Positions 34,275-44,718 of a DNA stretch of 64,000 nt are shown in pieces (position 1 is the first letter of the stretch; each line of letters begins with the position of its first letter). The notes below the pieces were generated by a model that was not told the origin of the DNA, made no database searches, and worked only from the letters and a program-made list of their open reading frames with translations. The stretch is from Dysgonomonas sp. PF1-14 (GTDB taxonomy: Bacteria; Bacteroidota; Bacteroidia; Bacteroidales; Dysgonomonadaceae), in contig NZ_JARXWN010000014.1 of the NCBI RefSeq assembly GCF_029892965.1, positions 52,370-116,369 on the forward strand, written 5' to 3'. The translations under genes were made by a program, and so were the position numbers.

Positions 34275-34919
34275 CAGTTAAAGAGTTCGGTCGTAATTGA
34301 CGAGCTGCCCACAATCTATTTTAAGGGCTTAGATAATTTGATAGCAACAGCCCGTAGTAATAAAGTAGCGGTACTTTTAGGCTTTCAGGACTTTTCTCAA
34401 TTAACAAGGGATTACGGCGACAAGGAAGCGAAAGTTGTGATGAACACCGTAGGAAATCTTTTCTCCGGTCAAGTGGTTGGCGAAACTGCAAAAACACTTT
34501 CCGACCGTTTCGGTAAAGTATTGCAGAAACGCCAGTCTATGACTATCAACCGTAACGATAAATCGACTTCTATTTCTACACAAATGGATAGCCTGATTCC
34601 ACCGTCAAAAATCAGCAACTTAACACAAGGGATGTTTGTCGGAGCGATTGCGGACAATTTCGATGAGCGTATCGAGCAGAAGATTTTCCATTGTGAAATT
34701 GTTGTGGATAATGCAAAGGTAGCTGCTGAAACAAAGGCTTATCAATCCATTCCAATTATTACCGATTTTACGGACGAAAATGGAGTTAATCAGATGAAAG
34801 AACAAATTCAACTCAACTACAATCGTATCAAAGAGGAAACGAAACAGATTGTCGCTGAAGAATTGCAAAGAATTAAGGACGATCCGGCATTGGCTCATTT
34901 ATTACAGCAGCAGGAATAA
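34275..34919 (+). CDS. mobC: Coupling protein MobC, exon 2
   Basis: 215 codons including stop. Begins QLKSSVVIDELPTIYFKGLD, where VVIDEL is the Walker B motif seven residues from the splice junction, then ATARSNKVAVLLGFQDFSQLTRDYGDKEA (sensor/arginine-rich region) and MNTVGNLFSGQVVGETAKTLSDRFG. The longer ORF that begins at 34152 only reads through intron domains V-VI before entering the exon. See exon 1. Confidence 0.92.
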   Translation, partial: QLKSSVVIDELPTIYFKGLDNLIATARSNKVAVLLGFQDFSQLTRDYGDKEAKVVMNTVGNLFSGQVVGETAKTLSDRFGKVLQKRQSMTINRNDKSTSISTQMDSLIPPSKISNLTQGMFVGAIADNFDERIEQKIFHCEIVVDNAKVAAETKAYQSIPIITDFTDENGVNQMKEQIQLNYNRIKEETKQIVAEELQRIKDDPALAHLLQQQE

Positions 34920-34943
34920 TCCTATACATATATATAATGTAAG

Positions 34944-34972
34944 AGAGCCGGAAATTCGGCTCTTTATTTTTA
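34944..34972 (+). terminator. Terminator of the mobC transcript
   Basis: AGAGCCG-gaaatt-CGGCTCT followed by TTATTTTTATT. Confidence 0.9.
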
Positions 34973-34981
34973 TTCCATAAC

Positions 34982-35062
34982 GCCACATGCTGCCATATCG
35001 AAGCCACATACTGCCACCCTTATAAAATTCGACTGTCACCCTGCTGATTAGGACTACTTTTA
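34982..35062 (+). promoter_or_regulatory. Candidate activator site D and promoter of the DUF4099-topB operon
   Basis: GCCA at 34982, 34992, 35003 and 35013 (spacing 10-11-10), then 38 nt to TACTTTTA (35055-35062), one mismatch from TAnnTTTG. The sequence closely follows site C. ATG is 42 bp downstream. Confidence 0.7.
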
Positions 35063-35103
35063 TTCTGCATTAATATTGATGCAGAACAAAAAATAGTTTA
35101 ATC

Positions 35104-36597
35104 ATGGATGAAAAATTAAATCCGAAAGACAAAGTTCTCCTGATGCGGGATGAAGGAGAAGGTAACAAACTCAAAGTAGTGAAAGGCATTGATAAGAAAG
35201 GAAAGATTGATGCCGTTGATCCCATGAAGGCGAAAGAAACCGATTTTCTCAAAATTGACAAGCACGCCGATCCTCTCGAAAACTTTTTCAAGAACTTTTT
35301 TAATCAGGCAAAGAACCCGTCGCATACAGGCTTTTATGCAGTTACGGTTGATATGCTTGATAAAGTTCTATCGCTTAGTGATAAGGAGTTGGAAAAGTTT
35401 CGTATTGATCCGAGAGATTACCTGAATAAAGAACAGGAGCAATCAACAAAGGAAACTCAAAAAGAAGTCGTACCCGAAAAAAAAGAAGAAAAAATGGATT
35501 CAACAACCGAGCAGAAGACTGAATTTAAGCAATTCGACACAAGCCGTATTCCTGAAAGTGAATATCAGAAATACGGTATCAAGCCCGAAAATTTGGAGGG
35601 CGAACTCAAAGCCATGAGTTACGGATACAAATCCCCGCACTTGGTAGATATTAACCCCAAAATAGAGGGTGTGGACTATCCGATGAAAGCCCGTCTGTCA
35701 TTGGAAGAACAGCCGGACGGCAGTCTGAAATTTGTTCCCCACCCGCAGCAACAGCAGGTAGATTTGGAGAAACCGTTTCAGGGTATTATGCTCCCGAACG
35801 ATGTAAAGGAAAACTTATTGGCGACGGGTAACAGTGGTCGTGTGGTCGAACTGGAACCAAGACCGGGCGAAAAAGTACCATCGCTTATTTCTATTGACAA
35901 GCTGACTAATCGTTTGGAAGCCGTACCACTTGATAAACTTACAGTTTCCCAAAATCTAAAAGGTGTTGAGTTATCTCCTGAACAACAACAGGCACTAAAA
36001 GAGGGAAAGAAAGTATTAGTCGAGGGCATGACCTCTAAAAACACAATCGGTACAGATAATCCCCGAAAGTTTGATGCTTACGTTCAGTTCAATGCTGCCA
36101 AAGGCGGTTATGATTTTTCCTATGACGGATTAGACCGCAATAAGTACCAACAGAACAATAAACAGGAACAAAATCAAAATGGGGAGCAACAGAACCAAGT
36201 CCGCATTCCTAAAAAACTCTTAGGCGTTGATTTGGATGAAAAGCAGCAGAACTCACTCCGTGAGGGTAAAGCTGTCTATGTTCAGGGCATGATGAAAGAC
36301 GGACAAGATCAGCCATTCAATGCGTATGTAAAGGTAAACAATGAAAAAGGTAAACTCGACTTTTTCAAATGGAATCCTGATAAAGCTAAAAAGCAAGGTG
36401 CGGATGTGAAAGTTGCTGAAGGAAATAAAACACAGGTAGCAGTTAATTCCGAAGGCAAAACCAATGAAGCTACCAAGAATGTAAAGGAACCCCTGAAACA
36501 AGGTCAGCAAAAGCCTTCCGAGAGTCAGGATAAAGAACAGAAGCAACAACAAACTGCTAAAAAGCCTGTGAAAAAATCCACAGGACACAAAATGTAA
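35104..36597 (+). CDS. DUF4099/DUF3945 protein
   Basis: 497 aa. N-terminal DUF4099-like region (PLENFFKNFFNQAKNPSHTGFYAVTVDMLDKVLSLSDKELEKFRIDPRDYL), a linker, and DUF3945-like repeats: GVELSPEQQQALKEGKKVLVEGM near residue 295 and GVDLDEKQQNSLREGKAVYVQGMM near 380, each followed by F(D/N)AYV(Q/K) and a glycine-rich unit. The C-terminal tail is very charged (EGKTNEATKNVKEPLKQGQQ). Widely linked to topoisomerase III in Bacteroides elements; it may bind DNA or assist TopB. Followed by a conserved leader and topB. Confidence 0.85.
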   Translation: MDEKLNPKDKVLLMRDEGEGNKLKVVKGIDKKGKIDAVDPMKAKETDFLKIDKHADPLENFFKNFFNQAKNPSHTGFYAVTVDMLDKVLSLSDKELEKFRIDPRDYLNKEQEQSTKETQKEVVPEKKEEKMDSTTEQKTEFKQFDTSRIPESEYQKYGIKPENLEGELKAMSYGYKSPHLVDINPKIEGVDYPMKARLSLEEQPDGSLKFVPHPQQQQVDLEKPFQGIMLPNDVKENLLATGNSGRVVELEPRPGEKVPSLISIDKLTNRLEAVPLDKLTVSQNLKGVELSPEQQQALKEGKKVLVEGMTSKNTIGTDNPRKFDAYVQFNAAKGGYDFSYDGLDRNKYQQNNKQEQNQNGEQQNQVRIPKKLLGVDLDEKQQNSLREGKAVYVQGMMKDGQDQPFNAYVKVNNEKGKLDFFKWNPDKAKKQGADVKVAEGNKTQVAVNSEGKTNEATKNVKEPLKQGQQKPSESQDKEQKQQQTAKKPVKKSTGHKM

Positions 36598-36602
36598 TAT
36601 CA

Positions 36603-36626
36603 ACCACTAAAAAAATCCAATAGTAA
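36603..36626 (+). promoter_or_regulatory. Conserved leader of topB
   Basis: ACCACTAAAAAAATCCAATAG immediately before the ATG at 36627 (3 nt). Same leader as mobA, traN and traE. Confidence 0.6.
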
Positions 36627-38717
36627 ATGAAAGTAATAATTGCAGAAAAACCAAGCGTAGCACGTGATATAGCGGCTATCTTTGGTGCGAGTAACCGCAA
36701 AGAAGGTTATTTAGAGGGTAACGGGTATTGTGTTACGTGGGCGTTTGGACACCTTATAACATTGGCAATGCCACAGGATTATGGTATCACGGGCTTTCAG
36801 GCTGAAAACCTACCGATACTTCCCACAGAATTTAAGTTGCTGCCCCGTCAAATCAAAGACGGAAAGGAATACAAACCCGATCCGGGCACAATGAAGCAAC
36901 TTAAAGTTATCAAAGATTTATTTGGTAAATGCGAGCGTATCGTAGTTGCGACTGATGCAGGGCGCGAGGGAGAGTTAATATTCAGATATATATTTGATTA
37001 TCTTGAATGTACCAAACCTTTCGACCGTCTTTGGATAAGTTCGCTCACGGATCAGGCTATCCGCAAAGGTTTGGAGAATCTACGTCCGGGAAAAGAATAC
37101 GACAACCTGTATCGTTCGGCAAAAGCCCGGAGCCAAGCCGATTGGGTTGTCGGAATAAACGCTTCACAAGCCCTTTCTATTTCTGCCGGGTACGGGGTAT
37201 GGTCGTTAGGACGGGTACAAACTCCCACACTTGCCATGATATGCAGCCGATACCTCGAAAATACAGAGTTCAAACCGCAAACCTATTTTCAGGTAAAACT
37301 TCATACGGCAAAAGATGCAACCCAGTTCGCCGCTATTTCTACAGAACGATTTGGCACAAAGCAGGAAGCAGACGAAATAGTAAACCGTGTCCGTTCCGCC
37401 GAATCCGTAAACGTGATAAGCGTCGAAAAGAAAGAAGCCAATCAGGAGCCGCCTTTGCTCTACGACCTTACCACATTGCAGAAAGAAGCGAACAGCCGTC
37501 ATAGTTTTTCGGCAGACAAAACCCTGTCGGTAGCCCAGTCGCTTTACGAAGCGAAGTTCATTTCCTATCCGAGAACGGGAAGCCGTTATATTTCCGATGA
37601 TGTTTTTGCCGAGATACCTGCCCTTATCGGTCAATTATCCGGTTACGCTCCATTCGGTAACTATGCAAAAACATTGTTAGGAGCAAACCTAAACAATCGT
37701 TCGGTAAATGATAAAAAAGTTACTGACCACCATGCCCTGATTATCACGGAAAATATGCCGAACGGTATTTCAGCCGACCAACGTATCATATATGATATGA
37801 TTGCCGCCCGCCTGTTGGAAGCATTTTCGGGCAAATGCACCAAAGAGAACACAAGTATTACTTTGGATGCTTCGGGCATTTCGTTTTCGGTCAAAGGCAG
37901 TATTATCCTTATTCCCGGTTGGCGTGCCGTATTGAACGCTCCCGATGAAGAAAAAGGCGAAGACGATGCTCCGGCACTCCCGTCTTTATCTAATGGCGAT
38001 GTACTTCCCGTTAACGGAACGGATTTATTGGAGAAACAAACCAAGCCCCGCCCGTTACATACGGAAAGTAGTCTGCTTTCTTCTATGGAAACCTGCGGTA
38101 AAGATCTTACCAACGAGGAAGAACGGGAAGCTATCAAAGAATCAGGTATTGGAACACCTGCCACCCGTGCCAGTATCATAGAAACACTGTTTTCCCGTGA
38201 ATATATTCAGCGTGAAAAGAAATCTCTTGTTCCCACCAATAAAGGATTGGTTGTCTATTTGGCTGTCCGTAATAAAAAGATTGCGGATATCAGCATGACA
38301 GGCGAATGGGAAAACGCTTTGAATAAAATAGCAGAGGGGAAAATGGATGCCGATACGTTCCACAAGGGTATTGAAGTATATGCAGCACAAATAACGACTG
38401 AATTACTGGAAAGTAAAATCGAAGGGGGTAATCAGCGTGAGAGCTGCCCATGTCCTAAATGCAAAAACGGTCAGGTTGTTTTCTTTCAGAAGGTAGCCAA
38501 ATGTAATAAGGAAGATTGCGGATTAACCGTGTTCCGGAATAAGTCGGGTAAAGACCTGACCGACGGGCAACTCAAAGACTTGCTTACCAAAGGTAAAACG
38601 GGAACTATCAAAGGTTTTAAGAGTAAAGAAAACAAGCCTTTCGATGCTGCCGTAGCTTTTGATGCAGAATATAAAACGATATTTCAATTTGATAATTCTA
38701 AAAAGAGGAAGAAATGA
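36627..38717 (+). CDS. topB: DNA topoisomerase III
   Basis: 696 aa. TOPRIM core (MKVIIAEKPSVARDIAAIFGA, VVATDAGREGELIFRYIF), type IA topoisomerase body with QADWVVGINASQALS, the catalytic tyrosine in FISYPRTGSRYIS near residue 314, and a C-terminal zinc-ribbon (CPCPKCKNGQVVFFQKVAKCNKEDCG). Decatenates/relaxes single-stranded regions during element transfer; homologous in position to exc of CTnDOT. Stop overlaps the next gene. Confidence 0.95.
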   Translation: MKVIIAEKPSVARDIAAIFGASNRKEGYLEGNGYCVTWAFGHLITLAMPQDYGITGFQAENLPILPTEFKLLPRQIKDGKEYKPDPGTMKQLKVIKDLFGKCERIVVATDAGREGELIFRYIFDYLECTKPFDRLWISSLTDQAIRKGLENLRPGKEYDNLYRSAKARSQADWVVGINASQALSISAGYGVWSLGRVQTPTLAMICSRYLENTEFKPQTYFQVKLHTAKDATQFAAISTERFGTKQEADEIVNRVRSAESVNVISVEKKEANQEPPLLYDLTTLQKEANSRHSFSADKTLSVAQSLYEAKFISYPRTGSRYISDDVFAEIPALIGQLSGYAPFGNYAKTLLGANLNNRSVNDKKVTDHHALIITENMPNGISADQRIIYDMIAARLLEAFSGKCTKENTSITLDASGISFSVKGSIILIPGWRAVLNAPDEEKGEDDAPALPSLSNGDVLPVNGTDLLEKQTKPRPLHTESSLLSSMETCGKDLTNEEEREAIKESGIGTPATRASIIETLFSREYIQREKKSLVPTNKGLVVYLAVRNKKIADISMTGEWENALNKIAEGKMDADTFHKGIEVYAAQITTELLESKIEGGNQRESCPCPKCKNGQVVFFQKVAKCNKEDCGLTVFRNKSGKDLTDGQLKDLLTKGKTGTIKGFKSKENKPFDAAVAFDAEYKTIFQFDNSKKRKK

Positions 38718-39049
38718 AAGTAAATCTGATAGTCTATTTCGCTTATAACGAGAAGCAAGAGAGTGAACATGAAAAGACAACTTCCGATATATTAGATTGT
38801 TTTTCGGAATTTTGTGATGATAATGTTTTTGAGTTCCAATGTATTCCCAGAATAGGGGAAGAAATCGTTGCAGAAGACTTGATTAAGAAATGGCTTGAAA
38901 ATAAAGATTACAAAAAGCCTTGTTCCGAAAGTGAAGTGTGGAATAAAATCTATTCCGTTTTAAAAACCGGAACTTTTAAAGTCACAGGAGTAAGTCATTG
39001 TCTTAAAAGCTGTACCGTTGAATGTTCCGAAGTGCAAATGAAAAAATAA
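38714..39049 (+). CDS. Small hypothetical protein
   Basis: 111 aa, ATG overlapping the topB stop by 4 bp. Acidic (KTTSDILDCFSEFCDDNVFEFQCIPRIGEEIVAEDLI), with cysteines in VSHCLKSCTVECSEVQ near the end. No family recognised. Translationally coupled to topB. Confidence 0.75.
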   Translation: MKVNLIVYFAYNEKQESEHEKTTSDILDCFSEFCDDNVFEFQCIPRIGEEIVAEDLIKKWLENKDYKKPCSESEVWNKIYSVLKTGTFKVTGVSHCLKSCTVECSEVQMKK

Positions 39050-39120
39050 GATAAAGTGCTATCTTTGCCACTAAGAAAGTTCATACGCCACAGGTTTGAT
39101 GAGAAATTGTTAAATCAGGT

Positions 39121-39217
39121 GCTATTGAATTTTTTTAGTGGTGGCACTGGGGAGGGATACCCCAGTGCCTTTTACATTTCCATATCAATAATTTTACCAC
39201 TAAAAATTCATAGTATG
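39121..39217 (+). promoter_or_regulatory. Double leader motif forming a nested hairpin before the DUF1896 gene
   Basis: The leader occurs inverted at 39121-39145 and direct before the ATG (ACCACTAAAAATTC). The two copies can pair, enclosing the inner stem GGCACTGGGG / CCCCAGTGCC (39142-39169) with a T-rich tail. This could be a terminator/leader junction where translation of the next gene is controlled by folding. Confidence 0.5.
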
Positions 39218-39661
39218 AAATACAATTCAAATTTAGAGCCTGCGGAAATGTCGTACTTCCGGCTCAATCTATTATCTTATTTACGAGATTCCCACCCCAA
39301 CAAAGCCAATGATCTTTCATTTATTGCCGGACGTGGGGATATGGCAGCCGAAGCGTACAGCGAAGCCGTTAAAAGCGGCTTAGACCATATTCAGGCAGCC
39401 GAAATCGCAAACGAAGCCTTATTCAAAGGCTTACATTTTTCTCCTTATAATGTGATTGTAGAAATTCTTTGGAATGAGTTTTTCGACGAAGTTTCTCCGG
39501 GCGAAGCCCAAACAAAGGCGAAAGAATTACTACCTGAATGTCAGGCGGTATTTGCCAAATACAACCTGAATGATGATTATGCCGAAACGACCGAGTACCA
39601 GTCGCTCTATACGGAGCTTGTCGGCACAATCCTGATATTGCTCGAAAATGAGTTACAATAA
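39215..39661 (+). CDS. DUF1896 family protein
   Basis: 149 aa from ATG 39215, fixed by the leader motif just ahead. [46 protein letters not shown] and [20 protein letters not shown] are the family core. All-alpha; function unknown, found beside large methylase/helicase proteins on Bacteroides elements. Its end overlaps the next gene by 14 bp. Confidence 0.88.
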   Translation: MKYNSNLEPAEMSYFRLNLLSYLRDSHPNKANDLSFIAGRGDMAAEAYSEAVKSGLDHIQAAEIANEALFKGLHFSPYNVIVEILWNEFFDEVSPGEAQTKAKELLPECQAVFAKYNLNDDYAETTEYQSLYTELVGTILILLENELQ

Positions 39662-42600
39662 GCGAACTCATTTGCGTCAGAATATTGATGCAATAAAGTT
39701 AGCGTTAAGGCTCGACAAGGAACAAAAAAAGGCAACTCCTGAAGAACGGGAAATACTCGCCAAATATTCAGGCTTCGGAGGAATTAAAGCAATCCTTAAC
39801 CCTGCCGACAAACCCGAAGATATTCAGCGGTGGTCTAAATCCGAAGTCGAGCTTTTTCCGTTGGTGCAGGAACTCCACGAGGTACTCCGTGAAAGTTCGC
39901 CCACACCGGAAGTCTACAAACGCTATGTCAGTTCCCTGAAAACTTCTATCCTTACAGCATTCTACACACCTAAGCCTGTTATTGATGCGTTGGCGGATGC
40001 ACTAAAAGATAGCGGCATAACACCGACACGTTTTTTAGAACCCAGTGCCGGAACAGGTGCTTTTATTTCTTCTTTCAAAGAAACTGCACCCGAAGCCAAA
40101 GTAACCAGTTTTGAAAAAGATTTATTGACAGGTAAAATCCTCTCACACCTCTATCCCGATGACAAAGTTCGGATTGAGGGTTATGAAAAAATGGAAGGAC
40201 GGTACTCACAGCATTTTGATGTGGTTGCATCCAATATACCTTTTGGCGATGTTTCGGTATTCGATCCGTTATTATCCAACCATGAAATACCCGCCGTCAA
40301 GCAATCGACACAGGCGATACACAACTACTTTTTTGTAAAAAGTGTTATGTCGGCCAGAGAGGGCGGGATAATCGCCTTTATTACCAGTCAGGGCGTACTT
40401 AATTCGGAACAAAACAAACCGATACGGGAATACCTGATGAACACCTGCGATGTTGTTTCAGCCATACGCCTGCCCAATAACCTGTTTTCCGACCATGCCG
40501 GAACAGAAGTCGGTAGCGACCTTATTATCCTGCAACGGAATAATAAAAATATCGTTCCGAGCCAAAGGCAACAGGATTTTATCGAATCACGCAAGTTATC
40601 TAATGGAATATCCATTAATAACCTATTTCGTGATTTTGACAGGGTTGTGCAGACCAGTTCAAAGATAGATACTGATCCATACGGTAAACCCGCTATTGTT
40701 TTTACTCACGAGGGTGGAGTGGACGGTATCGCCAAAGACCTACGGCAAATGCTGAAAGAAGACTTCTCCCAACATTTAGACTTACAGCGTTATCAAAGCT
40801 ATGCACAAGAATCGGACATATCCCGAAAAAGTACAGCTCAACTCGATTGGGAAGAAAATGCACTGGGTTTTGAAGATGTTCTTTCGGATGAACAACTGGC
40901 TGATATTAAGGAACAGGAACAACCAAAACAGTTTTCAGGTACTCTTTTCGATATGGATGATCCTGCCATTAAAAAAGAGCCGACTACGAAGGCGAAAACC
41001 CAGTCCGTAACGCAGGAGCCGTTAATAACACTCTATGACCTTTTCGGGTTTACCCAAGAAGAACGCAGTCAGGTAAGCAAACCTAAAAAACGAGGTAAAA
41101 AGTCTAAATCACAAGCAAGCAAACCCAAAGAACTGCCATTTATGGACTGGCGGGAAGAAATGGCGCACAACACCGCACAAGAACGGGAAAAGCTACAACA
41201 GGAAACTGCCGAAGCCTATCCCGTATTCGATGCCCGTCGGGAAGAACAACTGGAACGGCTGAAAGAAGAAGCCGAACGGGAACAGCAGGAACGCATGAAA
41301 CCTGTTCCTTTCCTATTGGAAGATATACCGCCCCATTATCGGGAAGGCTCACTGGTAACGGACGAAAATAATCGTATCGGTTATTTACGTGATTTGAACG
41401 GATTTCAGCCGATGTTCCATCCGCTTCAGCTCACCGGAACACAGCAGGCGAAAGCGTCCCTTTACATTGAAATACGGGACACTTATCACCACCTGTATAG
41501 CAACGAAGCGACAAGGTTGGAAGCCAATCCCGCATTAAGGGAAATGCTTAACCGACTATATGATGATTTTACCCGTCGTTTCGGAAATATCAACGATGCG
41601 AAAAATCTAAGCCTTATTAAAATGGATGCCGGAGGAACGGAAATTCTTTCTCTGGAACGCTATGTAAACGGCAAAGCTGTCAAAGCTGATATATTCCAAC
41701 AACCGGTTGCTTTCAATCCGAATGAAATAACGTCCGCTGAAAATGCACGGGAAGCCCTGACCGCTTCGCTCAATAAGTATGCAACGGTAAACCTTGAATA
41801 TATGGCAGGGCTAACGGGTGGTACTTCGGATAAAATACTGGAGGAACTAAAAGGGCAGGTATTCTTCAATCCGATGATAGGCGCTTATGAAATCAAAGAC
41901 AAGTTCATAAGCGGCAACGTTATTTCCAAAGCAGAATACGTCGAGCAATATTTGGAGAACCACTCCGACCATGAAGCGGCAACAGAATCATTAAAAGCTC
42001 TGAAAGAAGCAATACCCCGTCCGATAGCATTTGAGGATTTGGATTTTAATTTCGGGGAACGGTGGATTCCGTCGGGCATTTACAGCAAATACGCTTCACA
42101 TTTGTTTGATACGAATGTATCGGTGCATTATGCTCAAAGCCGTGATGAGTACACCTTGAAAGCCGACAGCAAAAATATCAAAATATGGGATCAGTACGCT
42201 GTTAAGGCAACAAGCCGGACTTTCGACGGCATTGCCCTTATGAAACACGCACTGCATAATACCTCGCCCGATATTACCAAGAAAGTCAATAAGCTGATTG
42301 ACGGGGAAATAAAAGAGGTCAAGGTGCGTGATTCCGAATCTATACAGCTCGCCAATTCAAAGATTGACGAGATACGGAACGGTTTCGTTGAATGGCTTAA
42401 CGAACAATCGCCGGAGTTCAAAGACAGACTGGCGGATAAATATAACCGCACGTTTAATTGTTTCGTCCGTCCGGAGTATGACGGAAGCCACCAAGAATTT
42501 CCCGGACTTGATTTGAAAGGGTTGGGTATTCCCGACCTGTACAAGAGCCAAAAGGATGCTGTTTGGCTTGATAAACTCAATGGCGGGGGCATAATCGACC

Positions 42601-44115
42601 ATGAGGTTGGCGGTGGTAAAACCTTGATAATGTGCGTAAGCGCCTACGAGAAAAAACGTTTGGGATTGGTAAACAAACCGCTTATTATGGCTCTCAAAGC
42701 CAATGTACACGAAATAGCCCAAACTTTCTGTACGGCTTACCCCAATGCGAAAGTGCTGTATCCGGGCAAAGAAGATTTTACACCCACTAAACGGGCGAAG
42801 ATCTTCAACGAAATGAAGAATAACAACTGGGACGCTATTATTTTAACACACGAACAGTTCGGCATGATACCCCAGTCGCCCGAAATACAGCAACGTATAT
42901 TACAGGCGGAACTGGATAGCGTTGAAGAAAATCTGGAAGTATTACGGGCACAGGGCAAGGAGATTTCCCGTGCTATGGAAAAAGGCTTAGTTAAAAGACA
43001 ATTAAACCTTGAAGCCAAACTGGAAAATATTACCTATCAGATTGAGAACCGAAAAGATGATACAGTAGATTTTCGTCTAATGGGTATCGACCACCTGTAC
43101 GTCGATGAGAGCCACCGATTCAAGAACCTTACCTTTACAACCCGACACGACAGGGTTGCAGGTTTGGGTAATGCCGAAGGCTCACAACGTGCCTTGAATA
43201 TGCTTTTTGCCCTGCGTACCATTCAGGACAGGACGGGCAAAGATTTGGGAGCAACTTTTCTTTCAGGTACAACCATTTCCAATTCGCTGACGGAGTTATA
43301 CTTGCTTTTCAAGTATCTCCGGCCAAACGAACTGGAACGACAAGGCATTAATACATTTGATGCGTGGGCAGCCATTTTCGCCAAAAAGTCGATAGACTAC
43401 GAATTTTCTGTTACCAATGAGATAGTTCAGAAAGAACGCTTCCGGTATTTTATCAAAGTACCCGAATTAGCGGCTTTTTATGCTGAAATCACCGACTATC
43501 GTTCTGCGGAGGATATTGGTATCGACCGACCTGTTAAAAACGAAATTCTGCATAATATTCCACCTACTCCCGACCAACAGGAGTTTATTCAGAAGTTAGT
43601 AGAGTTCGCCAAAACAGGCAAAGGCGAAATATTGGAACGTGCGCCATTGTCAGAAAAGGAAGAAAAAGCAAAAATGTTGATTGCAACCGACTACGCTCGT
43701 AAAATGTCGCTCGATATGCGGCTCATTGATCCCGTTAAATATGGCGATCATGTGGACAACAAGGCTTCGCACGTTGCTAAAATGGTATCGGACTACTACA
43801 CAAAATTCAAAGACCACAAAGCAACCCAGTTCGTTTTCTCCGATTTAGGAACTTACAAGCCCGGAGAATGGAATCCATGCTCCGAGATAAAGCGTAAACT
43901 GGTGGATGACTATGGAATCCCCGCTCACGAAATACGCTTTATTCAGGAAGCCAAAACGGATAAGGCTCGTAAAACCATGATTAAAGACATGAACGAAGGC
44001 AAAATCCGTGTACTGTTCGGCTCTACCGAAATGTTAGGAACAGGCGTAAACGCTCAAAAACGATGCGTTGCAATCCACCATTTAGATGCACCTTGGCGAC
44101 CGTCAGATTTGGAGC
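39648..44115 (+). CDS. Giant N6-adenine methylase/SNF2-like helicase, exon 1
   Basis: 1489 codons and one base. The methylase part has [11 protein letters not shown] near residue 130 and [13 protein letters not shown] near 195 (the NPPF-like motif reads NIPF, as is usual in this protein family). Central charged coiled coil near 520-560 ([21 protein letters not shown]). Helicase part: Walker [10 protein letters not shown] near 992, DEAH-like [10 protein letters not shown] near 1152, then GTGVNAQK. Exon 1 ends within motif VI. Joined with exon 2: 1873 aa. Probably acts on incoming single-stranded DNA or restriction avoidance; function not proven. Confidence 0.9.
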
Positions 44116-44718
44116 GTGCGCCCATAAAGGCAGCATAATAAATCTACTTTGGCAAGTAGTAGACGTGTGTTTATAAGTCTATCGTCATCCGCCTGACCTG
44201 TGAGAGAAATCAAATATCAGGGAACATAGCACTGCGGAAAAGCCATAAGTCAGTTAGTTACCATACTGCGACTGAATGGGGAGACGAAAAGGCAGATATG
44301 AGGATAAAGTCCTTACTGATTGAATGATAGTCCAAGTGGTCTGTGTCGGGACTATGGCGTAAGGTAATTATGAGAAAGAATCTGACAAACAGAGGATTTC
44401 TTAATCGCCATACTATGGTACTTATATTCCGCTGTTCAGGAGTATAAGCATAAACAAACCATAGCGCAATTGCAATAAGCATTAAAGGACGGAAGTCATA
44501 TCCGACAATCTGCCGTGCCGGAGGCTATATATAGTCTCATAGTTATTATGCAGCTAAATGGGGATTACCTAAGTCGAAAAGCCAGTTGTAAGGCTATGGA
44601 GTCAGCTCCTGAATATTCGATATGGTAACGGAGTCTCCGTAGTAGTCCGAGCAAGGGAAAGCCTTGTACATGGCGAAGGGAGACAGCTAATGTTTTTTTA
44701 ATACAATTAACGGAAAAT

